This document shows positions 49,633 to 61,143 of a stretch of DNA of 64,000 nt, piece by piece (the stretch's first letter is position 1; the number at the start of each line of letters is the position of its first letter). Below the pieces are notes generated by a model, which was given only the letters and a program-made list of their open reading frames with translations, was not told the DNA's origin and made no database searches. The position numbers and the translations under genes are program-made. Source of the stretch: Sipunculus nudus. Lineage: Eukaryota; Annelida; Sipuncula; Golfingiida; Sipunculidae. The stretch spans positions 23,290,058 to 23,354,057 of the forward strand of contig CM049310.1 in the NCBI GenBank assembly GCA_026874595.1, written 5' to 3'.

Positions 49633-50790
49633 TAAATTACAAAAATGTGACCTAATCACAAACTTTGTTATACCCTGGATTGAAACATCCTAATGCTGAA
49701 TGTGAAGGCTTCAAACCCCAGGAGCAAAGATGATGAAACCTTGATATCCTTGAGCTTCTGGTCTATTGAAAAATAACTCCGTCAGACTGTTTTATTGCTC
49801 TCGGATAGTTTAGAATACCAGTATAGTCATATGTCTACCAGTACAGTCACATGTCTTTTCATAAGATTAATCTTATAACCATAGTATTAGCATTTAGTTT
49901 TATATTGACATAACAAAACAAATGACATCAGGCTGGTTCAATTTATAGTCTGAACTTCAGGTCCAGACCAATTTTTTTTATATTCTAATTTAGAATTTAG
50001 TGCATTGGCTTTTGAAATATTTGTGTATACATCTGATCTACTTTTGATTGGCCATGTTGTGCTTTAGCTAAGGATTTCTAAAATGGATGCTATGACAACC
50101 CTATATAATAACCATTTTCAACAAAGATCTTGGGTAGACAACCCCTATGCATGAAAAGTTTCAGCCCAGTGGTTATGATACAGGACACAAATAAGTGTTT
50201 ATAAAAGTTTACAAAAGGAGTTTTAAATATGTAACTCTGAAGAAATAAGGTCACATAGACAGTTTGAGATAAGGATAACTATGATAATGGGAACCACATG
50301 CAGCATGAAGCCCTGGTTGGGGTGAATCAGTGCCCTTCTCATTGATGGAAAAGATTTAAGCTTGGGGACTACCTGTAAGCTGGCAAATATCCAGAGTTTT
50401 CAGAGAATGCCATTCTGTCAGTTTGTGGAACACCACCCTTTAGAACAGACAAATGCCCATAAATTTTTAATATTATGATTACATCTCTATAGAATTTCAT
50501 AATTTTCTTTAAACTTTCCCCTTGAACACAGAAAGACCCTGGGGATGTCATTACCTGTAGATAATAATCCTGAAAAGGCATGTTTATGAAACAAAAAACT
50601 GAGGACAAAAAAGCATATCATGATATAATGATAATAGTAGTGTTAATAGTACAATTATCCCAGCTGAACTTTTTTGGCGATAATCCCAGATATTGGTTGT
50701 CATCATAACCCTACAGTTGGATGGACAACAGACCAACCAGGGTGAAATGCCTTCAGCTGAAAATTTTCCACATGTAAAACATTTGTTTAA
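49633..50790. other. Intron, no feature seen
   Basis: Apparently low-copy AT-rich sequence. The right edge is the TTAA flank of the next element. Confidence 0.5.
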
Positions 50791-51294
50791 AGGGGCCCAA
50801 TCACCTATAAAGCATGTTGAAATAACACAAAAAATAGCTTCTTCCCTTAAAAATAAATTTGTAACTGCCAAAACATTGCCCTGAAACCATTTGCTTACTC
50901 CTGTTAATGAGTGTTAAAACAGTGTACTGGGCGCGATCAAAGGTGTCAACATAAACACAGCACGTGGTACTATGTGCATTGCTGAGCCACAACACCTGCA
51001 AATCATGAGATGCCCTGACTGACTTGGCCCCAAAAATGTATTACATGTTCATGCTGTGATAATTTGTGTGTTTCTGCTCACAATCGGACCTCGGGTTACA
51101 GAGCCTTGTTTTGGTAAGTAGACACATGTAGACAATGTTTACAAACATGCAGAGCCATAACAAGGTGTTAAACACCCGTGTGCAAGGTACTGAGATTGTG
51201 TGCTGATATGGTTTTGCTGGGAAACTTTTATTTAAAGCAAAACTGAACTTACAGTGTGAAAAAAAGGCTTAATATTGCTCCTGATTGTGTCCCT
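50791..51294. mobile_element. 504-bp MITE with TTAA target duplication
   Basis: The termini are AGGGGCCCAATCACC and, inverted, AGGGACACAATCAGG. TTAA flanks both ends (50787-50790 and 51295-51298). A TTAA duplication is typical of piggyBac and Kolobok-type transposons. The interior has no ORF of interest. It lies 140 bp from the first DGKQ exon, on that exon's downstream side. Confidence 0.78.
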
Positions 51295-51434
51295 TTAAAG
51301 TTTAACATTGAAATTTTTGTCTGAAAAAGAGTGTTTCTATGACTCTTAACAGGTAAAAAGGGACCAAAAGGACCAAAAAGGACCAATGGTAAAAAAGGAC
51401 CAAACAAAGGCAATGCAAATCTCTTTGTTCTTAC

Positions 51435-51514
51435 CTTGATGAGGTTGGCAGCAATACTGGAACATGGTGACACTACAGTTTTCAGGCAGCGATCATGTAC
51501 CACAAAGTTACATA
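51435..51514 (-). CDS. DGKQ: DGKQ exon: second half of C1 domain 1
   Basis: The exon encodes CNFVVHDRCLKTVVSPC followed by SSIAANLIK. The spacing C-x4-H-x2-C-x7-C is the second half of the zinc-binding C1 pattern, the domain that binds diacylglycerol or phorbol ester in typical C1 proteins. The acceptor is a pyrimidine-rich tract ending in ttttcag just above 51514, and the donor is GTAAGA just below 51435. The exon enters in the second base of a codon (a probable Val) and leaves at a codon boundary. Vertebrate theta enzymes have a very similar segment here (CNF..H.KCLK..). The preceding half-domain is outside the window. Confidence 0.88.
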
Positions 51515-51837
51515 CTGAAAAGATAAAGGCAAAAGTTGTTAACTTCAGGCACTGATTTAGATTGGTTGGTACTTCTTCACATGTTTTTATAAATTGGGCC
51601 AATAAAAAAAACAAGACCTAAAGGGATAATGCAAACCTGTGCAATGGGATATACATCAGGAATAATGGTTCCATGATAAACATGTATGCTTGACCATTAT
51701 TTTTAATAATAATAATTTCAAGTACATGTGTGACGTACCTGTTCAATGCAAGTACTAAATATTTTGGCCCCAAGTACAAGCACCAATCACACAAACATCA
51801 CTCCTGAAATACTGACATAGATGGTCCCAGCACAAAA
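51515..51837. other. Intron upstream of the first visible DGKQ exon
   Basis: Contains the pyrimidine-rich acceptor tract for exon 51435-51514 and short AT-rich sequence. No other signal. Confidence 0.6.
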
Positions 51838-52804
51838 ACTAAGATATTTCTTGGCCCCGCAGGTGCCATAGTATACCCAGACAATTAATTCCCCTCCCCC
51901 TTAAAGAATAGGCCCCCCATCTTCAGCAACAATTATTATTGGACCACTCTCATAGAAAAGGTCACTCTCATAGAAAAGGTCATGACCCCAAATTTATATA
52001 TACATCATCCCATAACCCATGTCTATGTATATGCATAATACGTAAAAATCTGTCCATTAGTTTTTGACTTATATTGCTCACAGGACTGTAAAGTGGCAAT
52101 GTTGGGTTTTAAACGGCACGAAAACAAGTAAAAAAATAACAGGTGGCGCCACCAGTTTCCGGTACATGACAATACTATCCAAGATATTCAATCAAGTTGA
52201 TTTTTGGACCAATCCATGCATCCCTTATTGAGATATAAATGATTTTGTGTTATTTTCACCATATATGGCAATATTCAAGGTCAAGGCCACTCTCCTAGGA
52301 AAGGTCATGACCCCAATTTAAATGAACATCATCCCATAACCCATATCTATGTATATGCATAATATAAAAAAAAATCTGTCCATTAGTTTTGGACTTATAA
52401 TGCTCACAGTACTGTCAAGTGGCAATTTTGGGGGTATTAAAAAACACGAAAACAAGTAAAAAATAATAGGTGGTGCCACCAGTTTCTGGAACATGACAAC
52501 CCTATCCATGATCTTTGATCAAGTTGATTTTGGGATCAATCCAGGCAAGATTTCTTGAGATATTTAAGAATTTGTGCGATTTTCCCCAAAATTGAACCTA
52601 TTCAAGGTCAAGGACACTCTCCTAATAAAGGTCATAACCTCATTTTAAATAGGCTTTCTCCTCTTACCCATTTCTATACATATACCAAGTTTGGTAAAGA
52701 TCCGTGAAATATTTTTTGAGTTAGCGCGCCAACAAGATTTATATGCGGTGACGGGGGGACCGGCATGAAAACACAGTATCCCCCGACTTTGTCTGGGGAT
52801 AAAA
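51838..52804 (+). mobile_element. Family B copy 4, shortened interior
   Basis: It starts ACTAAGATATTTCTTGGCCC with the GCAGGTGCC half-palindrome and GTATACCCAGACA. It lacks most of the nuclear-receptor-like cores, keeps a ggtggcgccacc site at 52142, and ends in a hairpin with stem GTATCCCC / GGGGATA. It is an internally deleted relative of the copies at 23.9 and 37.9 kb. Confidence 0.75.
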
Positions 52805-53907
52805 TGATTGTACGTGGTGCCACCAGTCTTGTGTATAATAACCCTCGAAGATGTATGGAATTTCACGTTGATACTTTAAACCAGTTCTAAGCTACATGCA
52901 CAGATGCATGAAACCAAACAAGGCCTACAGGCCTAATGCAAACCTGTGCAATTGTTTAAACACCAGGTATAATGCTTCAATGGTGGGCTATTACTTTTCA
53001 AGTTCACCTACATGTCTTGTATACGACAAAGGTATCAGAGATGTATACATAAGCCCAATTTCAGGCTGATATCCCCTCCTGAGAAATAAGCAGGGACATA
53101 CACTGTGCAAAAATTATTGTAGGCGGTGCCACTACTCTTGTTTATGACAATGCATTTACAATTTGTATTAATTTACCCAAATTCAGGCTGATATATCAAA
53201 TTCCTCTGGAGAAATAAGCAGGCACATACACTGTGCAAAAGTCATTGTAGATGGCGAACAAGAAAGCCATCAAAGACGCATAGACACGCAAAATATTGGG
53301 CCAATACATCAAACTTCTCGAATTTGATGCACTGGGCTGACCAGGCTTAGGTGAGAAAGGCAGCTGCCCAGAGTGAACTGTGACAAATTGCTAGCTCAAG
53401 CTACTGCACTGAGTGAACTCTTGACCTGCACCTGGCTAGACTCAGTGAACTTTTGACCTGTACCTGGCTGCACTGAGTGAATTCTTGACTTGTTCTGACT
53501 TCTGACACAGTTGGCAGTTTGCAAAGCTATAAATAGATCCAGGCTGACCTTAGGCCTGTTGCAAAATCTGAAACAGTTGTCAGTCTGTCAAGCTATTTAT
53601 CCTGAAATCTAGTTGCATGATGTTATAGATGCTGATAAACTGGTGCCAGGCTAGATGTAACTGCTTCACACAGCTAACATATATGGTAAAATGACTCAGT
53701 TCAATCTCCATAATTCAGCCAAAAATCATTCATGTGGAACCATTAATGAGAATTATTATAAGAATTATTGTAGTTATTATTTTGTAAAATATTTAACAAA
53801 CTGGCTTCAGTGGCATCAGTTCATAAACATTTCGCATGTTTATAACTCAATGTCTCATATAGGAAGATACAGCAAACTGGCTAAGCTAAGCTTCCTGTAA
53901 CTCAGCA
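52805..53907 (+). mobile_element. Family D copy 2, 5' part
   Basis: Modules with 'ggtgccaccagtcttgtg', 'aaatttcaggctgatat' and repeated 'gtgaactcttgacctg' are shared with 29.3-29.7 kb and 60.6-61.1 kb. The stretch ends 'gcttcctgtaactcagca', where a family A copy begins. The family D text resumes at 59700 with 'cagcacttaaccaaaacc'. Confidence 0.6.
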
Positions 53908-54967
53908 ACAAGGGACCCATGGGTCATTGCTCACCTGAATTTTGGTTTTTTATTTCTTTTGGTTTTTCTTGTATATTATCATTAGAAAAGCTATGAGAAA
54001 TGGCCCTGCTAAAATGAAACTCTGTAAATTATAGAATAATGGACATGAGCTAAACCATTTAGTGATGCACCAAGGGAACAAATAGGCCTACCGTAAGTGT
54101 TATATAAAAGTAACATTTCATAAACAAATAATGTGTGAAGGTAATTAAATTTTCAAAAGTTAAATATATGGCCATATGAGTTAAAAATTAATTCCACAAA
54201 GTTTGACCACTATTCCTAATTTTAATACTAAGTGTTATTCACACCTAGGCCCCGCCAACTTTAAGAGATATGAATTAAATGCTATAAAGTATTTATATCT
54301 TCTTAAATCTTGTCAGTTAGCACTTACATAAGATCCTAATATTTTATCACATTTGAATATTAGGATTAAATTTCTGAAATTTTTTTTCTTTAAAAAAATA
54401 AAAAATGTCCAAGTCTCATCAAAAAGATTTTATTTAACATTAAAATTATAAGATTCACCTTGTTATTAGTCCTGTGTATTGAAGGGGTGGGTTAGGGTCT
54501 CCGATGTTACTGCTCGTTGCTGAAAAAAATGTTAATTTTAAGATTCATCTAGTTCATAGTACAGGTCTGTTAACAGAATGGGGGGGGGGGGGGGAGAAAA
54601 AGGCTCCCTGTGGTATGGTATTAACTGCAGACAGCCTGATCAAGTGCAACTCAGTGGAGAGAGGGCTTGCCCTAGTGATGGGATTGCGTAACATTATGCC
54701 AACAACCTGGAGAGCATAGAGAGCTGCACTGAATGACCTACAGTGACCAAAGTGGACTGCTTGACAATGTAAGGGAATACAACAAGAGCCTCCAAAAAAA
54801 ATTCAATAACTAGCCTAATTTTGCAGCTTTTATTTTCAAATTTCAGATTTTGACAGATTAAATCCTTATGAAAATTAAATCAACAGTATTTACAGGAAAA
54901 AACGTGCTGTGGCCAAAGTTGGGCAAAATTTAAGGTACCAATTTTTTTATTTTTGCTAATATTTTAA
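53908..54967 (+). mobile_element. Family A copy 6, 5' part (outermost of a nest)
   Basis: It starts ACAAGGGACCCATGGGTCAT, includes a 15-base G run (54580-54594) and the 'aaaacgtgctgtggccaaag' module, and breaks at 'gctaatattttaa', where the next family A start occurs. Its 3' end is 59481-59699. About 300 bp of expected 3' module is missing at the junction, so the insertion came with a deletion. Confidence 0.68.
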
Positions 54968-55547
54968 ACAAGGGACCTATGGGTCACGACGCTCAGCTGT
55001 TATATATGATAAAAAAATATTATTTAGAAATGAGGCACATGCTGGTTTTGTGTGGTAATAAATATAAGCTGTATTATGAGTTGCTGTTGTTTAGCTTATG
55101 TATGATTTTGATAGTACCTTTGGAGACAGGGAAGAGGATTGATTTCATTTATTTTATTAACAAATGGAGTACTATTGTCACACAGATTTTGACTTGGCCA
55201 TATAACTTAATAAGGGTTTAACTATTAATTAAAAAAAATTACAAATATTGTCCCAAATATAATTTTTTATTAAAAATAATAAGAGAATCATTTGATTTTT
55301 TAAAATGAAATATAACTGAAATGATTATTAAAATAATATTGAAGAATATATGCATTCATGAATACATTTTGAAAGTATTTGCACTGGTATTTAAATACTT
55401 TCATTTTTACCTGAATTCCCATTCTTATGCAAGAGATTTTATAATGGAGTACATATTCATATTCATATACATTTGCAAAGTATTTGCACCATGTCTGGTA
55501 TTTATTCAGTTTTAGCCAAACAATGATGTTGAGAATCCAGAATATAA
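54968..55547 (+). mobile_element. Family A copy 4, 5' part, inserted in copy 6
   Basis: It begins ACAAGGGACCTATGGGTCAC with GACGCTCAGCTG. It shares a ~250-bp module with the sequence after the nested copy ('acattttgaaagtatttgca', 'gttgagaatccagaatat' at 55530 and 57715), then is interrupted at 55548. Confidence 0.68.
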
Positions 55548-57449
55548 ACAAAGGACCCATGGGTCACGACAAAAGTTTAAAATTTTAGCAAATGCAAAAT
55601 ATGAAAAATATTTTATTGTAATGTTTTATATTTATATAAGCATATGAGAAGCTAAGAGGAAAGGGCCCTCCTACTTGGTTATAGTAAAGTTCTCAATATA
55701 TGATTGCAAAGTAATACTCTGACAAGACTGTCATGAAAAAAAAACAGTAAAAGTTTTGAGATACTGTGATGCATATGAAAAATTTACAGATAGACAGGCA
55801 AGTGGACAGAATGGACTAATACCGTCATTTCACTTTCAAGGGAAGAATGCATTTAAGTTAATATATAAGCCTATTTTTTTTAAGCATATCCACTTTTTTC
55901 AATAATAGTTTTTATCTGATTCATTTTTTTATTTACAAGTGTTATAAATTTGTAATATAAAAGTGAAAATATAAGTTAAAATATTAGAATTCTAAGTTGC
56001 AATCATTACATATCCAGATTGTAGCTCACATTGGGTCATATTATGCATACACATATATTTTATTATTTTTAAATCAAATGTTTAAACTGAATGTAAAAGA
56101 AAATAATGCCACAACATGGCATATACAAAATTATTCCTTGAATCCCTTTTAAAAAGTTTTGCACATTGGAGTTTTCAGGACATGCTTAATTTTATTCACC
56201 GAAATAAAATAAAAATTCAGTAAATTTGATAAAATAAAAACATCTTTTCAAATAAAGTATACACACTGTTGGTTGAAAGAGGGACAAACAATATCATTAT
56301 GCTAATTACAATCTCAGCTATAATTAATAACTGGAATTAATAGTCAATTTTACACCTGGTGAAGTTTTACTCTTCTGAAGTAAAGCATTACTTATCTGAT
56401 GAACATCCACACTTTCATAGCAATACATCACTTTGTGGACACAATTAAATGTGCACTTTAATCATTGTAACCCTGGTGGTACAATACAAAATCTAAAATG
56501 TAGCATGTCCAAGAATAAAATGAAATACAGAAAGTTATAACATTCATCTAGTTTATGCACCAGCTGGGGGGGGGGGGGGGGTTGAGTGCAGGGCAGAGGA
56601 GAAGCCTGCTAGTAGTGGCCAAGCTGGGTCAAGGCAAGCTGCCTGGGGTGGGTTACATAATGTAAGTGAAGGCTGTACTACTAGGTGGGCTTGATGTAAA
56701 CAACACTTGACATGGTGTATGAAAACTTGAATAAAAGCTACTCTTTTCAAACAATTTCTTTGAAATTTCAGATTTTAAAAGATTAAATCCTTATGTATAT
56801 ATGCTGTGAAAATTAAATCAACAGTGCTTACAGGGAAAAAACGTGCCACTGCCAAAGTTGGACAAAATTTAAAGTATTGATTTTTTATTTATGCTAATAA
56901 CTTGAAAAATTTGCAAAATTCAGATCTAATTTTGGGCAAACAATTGAATCTTGATTAAATAAAGTTATATTCCTGAAAAAAAGTCTTCAGCTTCAGCAAT
57001 TCTCATGTTAAGTGGGCAAATATATATCCTGATTTTTAAAAAATTGCATTATATTTGGGCCTATAATTTCAAAATAATACCCAATACTGACCTAATTTTT
57101 GGTATGTGCACAGAAAATGTATGGAAGAATATGAATACTAAATATGATCAAAAACAGATCAGTGGTTTTGATATTAGGCAGACTTGAAGTGTAACAATTG
57201 CTTTTTTATGGAAAACGGAGGTTTTTCCTTAATATCTCGAAGGAACGAAGTTCTAATAACCCAATTTTCGGTATGGTAGGAGATTTTGGGGACATCTAAT
57301 GGTATGCAGAATTTTGGATTCGTAGGTCTAACGGTTTTAAAACGTGCCCTGTTAACAGCCGGACGGCCGGACGGCCAGATGGCCGGACGGACGACGGACA
57401 AAGGACCACGACTATAGCTCAGGTGACTTACAGTCAGCTGAGCTAAAAA
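55548..57449 (+). mobile_element. Family A copy 5, innermost of the nest
   Basis: It begins ACAAAGGACCCATGGGTCAC and ends with the hairpin (loop 'tac') and GCTAAAAA. Its interior is closest to copy 3 (13655-15576) along its whole length, including a 16-base G run at 56566-56581. Before the hairpin lies a gacggccggacgg-type tract. It is complete, as expected of the youngest layer. Confidence 0.78.
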
Positions 57450-59480
57450 TATTAACAGTAACATTTGAAAAGATTTCTTTTAATAATATAATTAAAATAA
57501 ATGATTAAAATAAAATTATAAAATATATTCATGAATGCATTAATGAATACATTTTGAAAGTATTTGCACTCAAATTCTTTCTTTTTACCTGTATTAGTAT
57601 TTGTATTAATTTACATTACTGAACTATTGAATTTTTTTTTAATCATATTTGAATACAATTATTAAGTATTCACTCAAGGTCTCATATTTATTCAGTTTCA
57701 GTCGAACTAAACTGTTGAGAATCCAGAATATACAAATTTCACAAATTTTAATAATGATTGCAACTTCCTGGTTTTATGGCTTTAATTTATAAAAAAAAAT
57801 ATTCTATTCACTTTTGAATACTTTCACATCACTGTCAAGACACTTATGACAATTATAAACATAACAGACACCATAATGAGAACTTGTCTTTAAGACCTGA
57901 TTTTTTTATCAGATTTTAAAAATTTTATTTTTTTTTAAATTTGTATCAGAAAAAAAGAAAATAATCTCTACTTCGAAACTAATACATGTGTTAAAAATAA
58001 CCCAAGGATCAAAACAAACCAATATATTATACAAGGAGCAAACTGGAGTTGGGAATGTTTAATTTTATTAACTGAAATAAAGTTATCAGAAATATAAATT
58101 TTGATTATTTAACCAGTATCATGTAACAGCTGATACAGCCATGAGTCTGAATGTTATTATTCAAACATATTGGCATCTTTAATGAGCACTTGTCTGAGTA
58201 ATTTTTTTTTTAATCTTTAACATATTTAATTTTTTTTTAATTTTGTAATAAAAAAACCCCAACAAATTAAACACCTGGAAAAGACCTGGACATTTAAAAT
58301 ATTTAATATGATCAAGTGCATCCTTGTCTATCATTAACTTGCTTCACATAATCCCTTATATTGAACAACAATTTTATTTAATTATTTATGTTTCATTTTT
58401 ATGATTGAAATAAAAAAATAGCCAATGGTGACTGCATCGTGTCATTTGAAATATATTTTCAGCAATCCATGAAAGATCCATAAAACATCAGTAATTGCAA
58501 GGTCCCTGTTACTCATTAACCATAAAATTCCTTTTCCATTTATTTTTCTTAAAGTTGCTATTGTAAACCAATAATTTTTTTTAAAATTATTGTTTATTGT
58601 TATGTTTTTGGCCAAACAATTACAAGAGGAGGGGGGTTGAATAGCTTTATCCAGCTGAGGCCACCCAAGAGCTCGCTTGCTGCAGTATATGCCTCGCTTC
58701 AAGCATGAAAGGTCAATATGGAGACATACAGAGGGGCTTCAGTACAGCCTAGGTGTGACATGGTCTCATAAAAAATGTAATAAAAGTTACAGTTTTTGGT
58801 CAATTACTTTCAAATTTCAGAATTTAGAAGCTGAAATCCTTACGTGTGCATGATATGAAAATTAAACCAACAGTACTTACAGGGAAAAAACGTTCCATGC
58901 CCAAATTTGGGCAAAATTTTAGGTACGAATTTCATATTTATGTGAATAACTTATAAAATTTGAAAAATTCAGATCTAATTTTCGGTATACAATTGAATCT
59001 TGATTAAATGGAGTTATATCCCTGAAAAGAAGTCTCTAGCTTCAGCCATTCTTATGTTAAGTGAGTTAATATATTTCCTGATTTTTTTATGAGGTGCATT
59101 ATGTTCCGGCCCATAACTTCAACAAATAACCCAATACTGACCTAATTTTTGGTATGTACATAGAAAATGTATGGAAGAATATGTATATTTACTATGATCA
59201 ATATTAGATCAGTGGTTTTGATATTAGACAGTCTTATCTTATAGTGTAACAATGGTTTTTTTATGGAAAATGGAGGTTTTTCCTTAATATCTCAAAGAAA
59301 CGAAGTCCTTATGACCCAATTTTCGGTATGGTAGGAGATTTTGGGGACATCTAACTGTATGCTGAATTTCGGATTCGTAGGTCTAATGGTTTCAAAACGT
59401 GCCAGTTTAACAGATGGAAGGACGGACAACTGACGGACAAAGGACCACGACTATAGCTCAGATGACTTCAGCTGAGCTAA
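57450..59480 (+). mobile_element. Family A copy 4, 3' part
   Basis: This continues from 55547 through AT-rich modules to the 'aaaacgttccatgcccaaat' module at 58890, a short ggaaggacggac tract, and a hairpin with a shortened loop ('agctcagatgacttcagctg', then AGCTAA). The hairpin's inner stem has lost five bases compared with other copies. Confidence 0.65.
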
Positions 59481-59699
59481 TAAAAAATTGAGGTTTTTCC
59501 TTAATTTTCAAAGGAACGAAGTCGCAAAGACCCAGTTTTCGGCTTGGTAGGAGATCTTGGGGACATCTAACATTATGCTGAATTTTGGATTCCTAGGTCT
59601 TACGGTTTCAAAACGTGCCACATCTAAGGACGGACAGACAGACTGCGGACAATGGACCACGACTATAGCTCAGATGACTTATAGTCAGCTGAGCTAAAA
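59481..59699 (+). mobile_element. Family A copy 6, 3' part
   Basis: It begins 'taaaaaattgaggtttttcc' and is nearly identical to 11435-11670 of copy 1, ending in a full hairpin and GCTAAAA. It has no 5' start of its own, which supports joining it to 53908-54967. CAGCA occurs at both outer flanks (before 53908 and after 59699), a possible target duplication. Confidence 0.65.
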
Positions 59700-61143
59700 C
59701 AGCACTTAACCAAAACCATTTGAACAAACTTGAATTATCAACATCTTAGGATAATTAATGTGTGAGATTTAAGAAATTGGCCCAGTGGTTTTTGAGAAGA
59801 TCTTTGTAGCCACTGAGCTAAGATGGGCTGTTATGGCATATGACTAAATTCAGCTTCCCATAACTTAGCCAAAAGTCACTGAACAGAGACCATTTGAACA
59901 AACTTCAGAAAGCACTACCCTAGGATAATTTCTGTGCGATATTAAACATTTTGACCATATGGTTTCAAAGAAGAAGTTTTTTGTAGCCCTCAGTGTGATA
60001 CAGGCACTGATGACCCCGTACAAAAAAGGCCGATGCAGGTGGTGACACCAATACCTCATTTTTAGATATGACCTATGTGACCAACCTTGGCATAAAATTT
60101 GGTGATGATAGCTCCAGCCGTTTCTGAGATTTGAATTTTAATATGCTTTTTTGGACAGATGACAAAGTTCAATCTCCTGTAACTCAGCCAAAAATCTCCG
60201 AACTGGAACCATTCGAACAAACTTGAGAGAGATTGTTCCAGGGATCATTTCTGTGAAATATTGGACAATTTGGCTGGACAGTTTTGGAGAAGAAGATTTT
60301 AAAATCTTTTTTTAGCTTTCCCCCCGTAAAATCTAAGAAAGTGCAGTTAGAAAAAAATAAACAAAATCTGATATAGTTTTTTTGGATGACTGATCATTTA
60401 CATAAAGTTTGGTGATGCTAGCTCCTGCCGTTTTTGAGATAGCTATGGTTAATGTACAGACTACGAACGACGGACGACGCTGCACCATCGCATTAGCTCA
60501 CAGCTTCACTAAAAAGTATTTCTTACACTGGGCTGATGTATCAAATGCCTCTGAGAAATAAGCACGGACATAAAGTAACACTGTGCACAAATTATTGAAG
60601 GTGGCGCCACCAGTTTTGTATATTATGAAGCTATCAGAGATGTATAGATATACACAATTTTAGGCTGATACATCAAATCCCTCCTGAGATATAAGCAGGG
60701 ACATACACAGTGCAAATATCACTATAGGTGTGTACAAGAAAGCCATTAAACATGCATGAGAAGGCCTAAATTTCAGGCAGACACATCAATTTTTCTCAGT
60801 CAGGTGCATAATAAAGACCAAGCTTAACTGAGGAAAGCTGTTGCACCCATGTGAACCTACACTAATTTGTAGGTGCAGGTACTGCACTGAGTGAACTCTT
60901 GACCTGTACCTGGCTGCACTGACTGAACTCTTGACCTGTTGCCTAATCTGATACAATTGGCAGTCTGCTAAAGCTATAAACAGATACAGATTGAAACTTG
61001 GCCTGCAGCAAAACCTGAAACAGTTGGCAGTCTGCCAAGCTTTTTATAGATGCAGACAAACTCTTGGCCTGATCCAAAATCTGTTACAAATGCTGAAAGA
61101 CCTTAACTACAATGCTTTTTTCATGCTGACATACTTTTTATAA
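59700..61143 (+). mobile_element. Family D copy 2, 3' part, and adjacent D fragment
   Basis: It resumes 'aaaaccatttgaacaaactt' as predicted from 53907 and runs through the 'aaaatttggtgatgatagc' cores to a decayed end 'attagctcacagcttcacta' near 60516. From 60517 a further fragment repeats the 5' modules, with a ggtggcgccacc site at 60600 and 'gtgaactcttgacctgt' duplicates. Confidence 0.58.

Larger units (their letters stand above)
1734..51514 (-). other. DGKQ: Partial DGKQ gene span (five supported exons)
   Basis: This is the extent of the recognisable part of a diacylglycerol kinase theta gene, transcribed from high to low coordinates. The five exons are 51435-51514 (80 bp), 26605-26707 (103 bp), 20306-20394 (89 bp), 12081-12212 (132 bp) and 1734-1887 (154 bp). 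Each has an AG acceptor and a GT donor, and exon phases join without a frameshift (1-0, 0-1, 1-0, 0-0, 0-1). The introns are about 24.7, 6.2, 8.1 and 10.2 kb and consist mostly of transposable elements. The family phosphorylates diacylglycerol to phosphatidic acid and so ends DAG signalling. Theta-type enzymes carry three C1 domains, then a Ras-associating/PH-like region, then the catalytic domain; only the C1 region is here. The first C1 half-domain must lie beyond position 64000, because I found no matching exon in 51515-64000. Three C1 domains with the third opening in an HHWREGNLP-type motif favour theta over other DGK classes. Confidence 0.9.

Noticed and set aside
48525-49659. Minus-strand ORFs of 82-174 codons rich in SVCLSVCPS, resembling a secreted Cys-rich protein
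   Set aside because: The Ser/Val/Cys pattern comes from (GACA)n/(GACG)n tracts and tandem 140-bp cores; neighbouring frames overlap and nothing else supports a gene.
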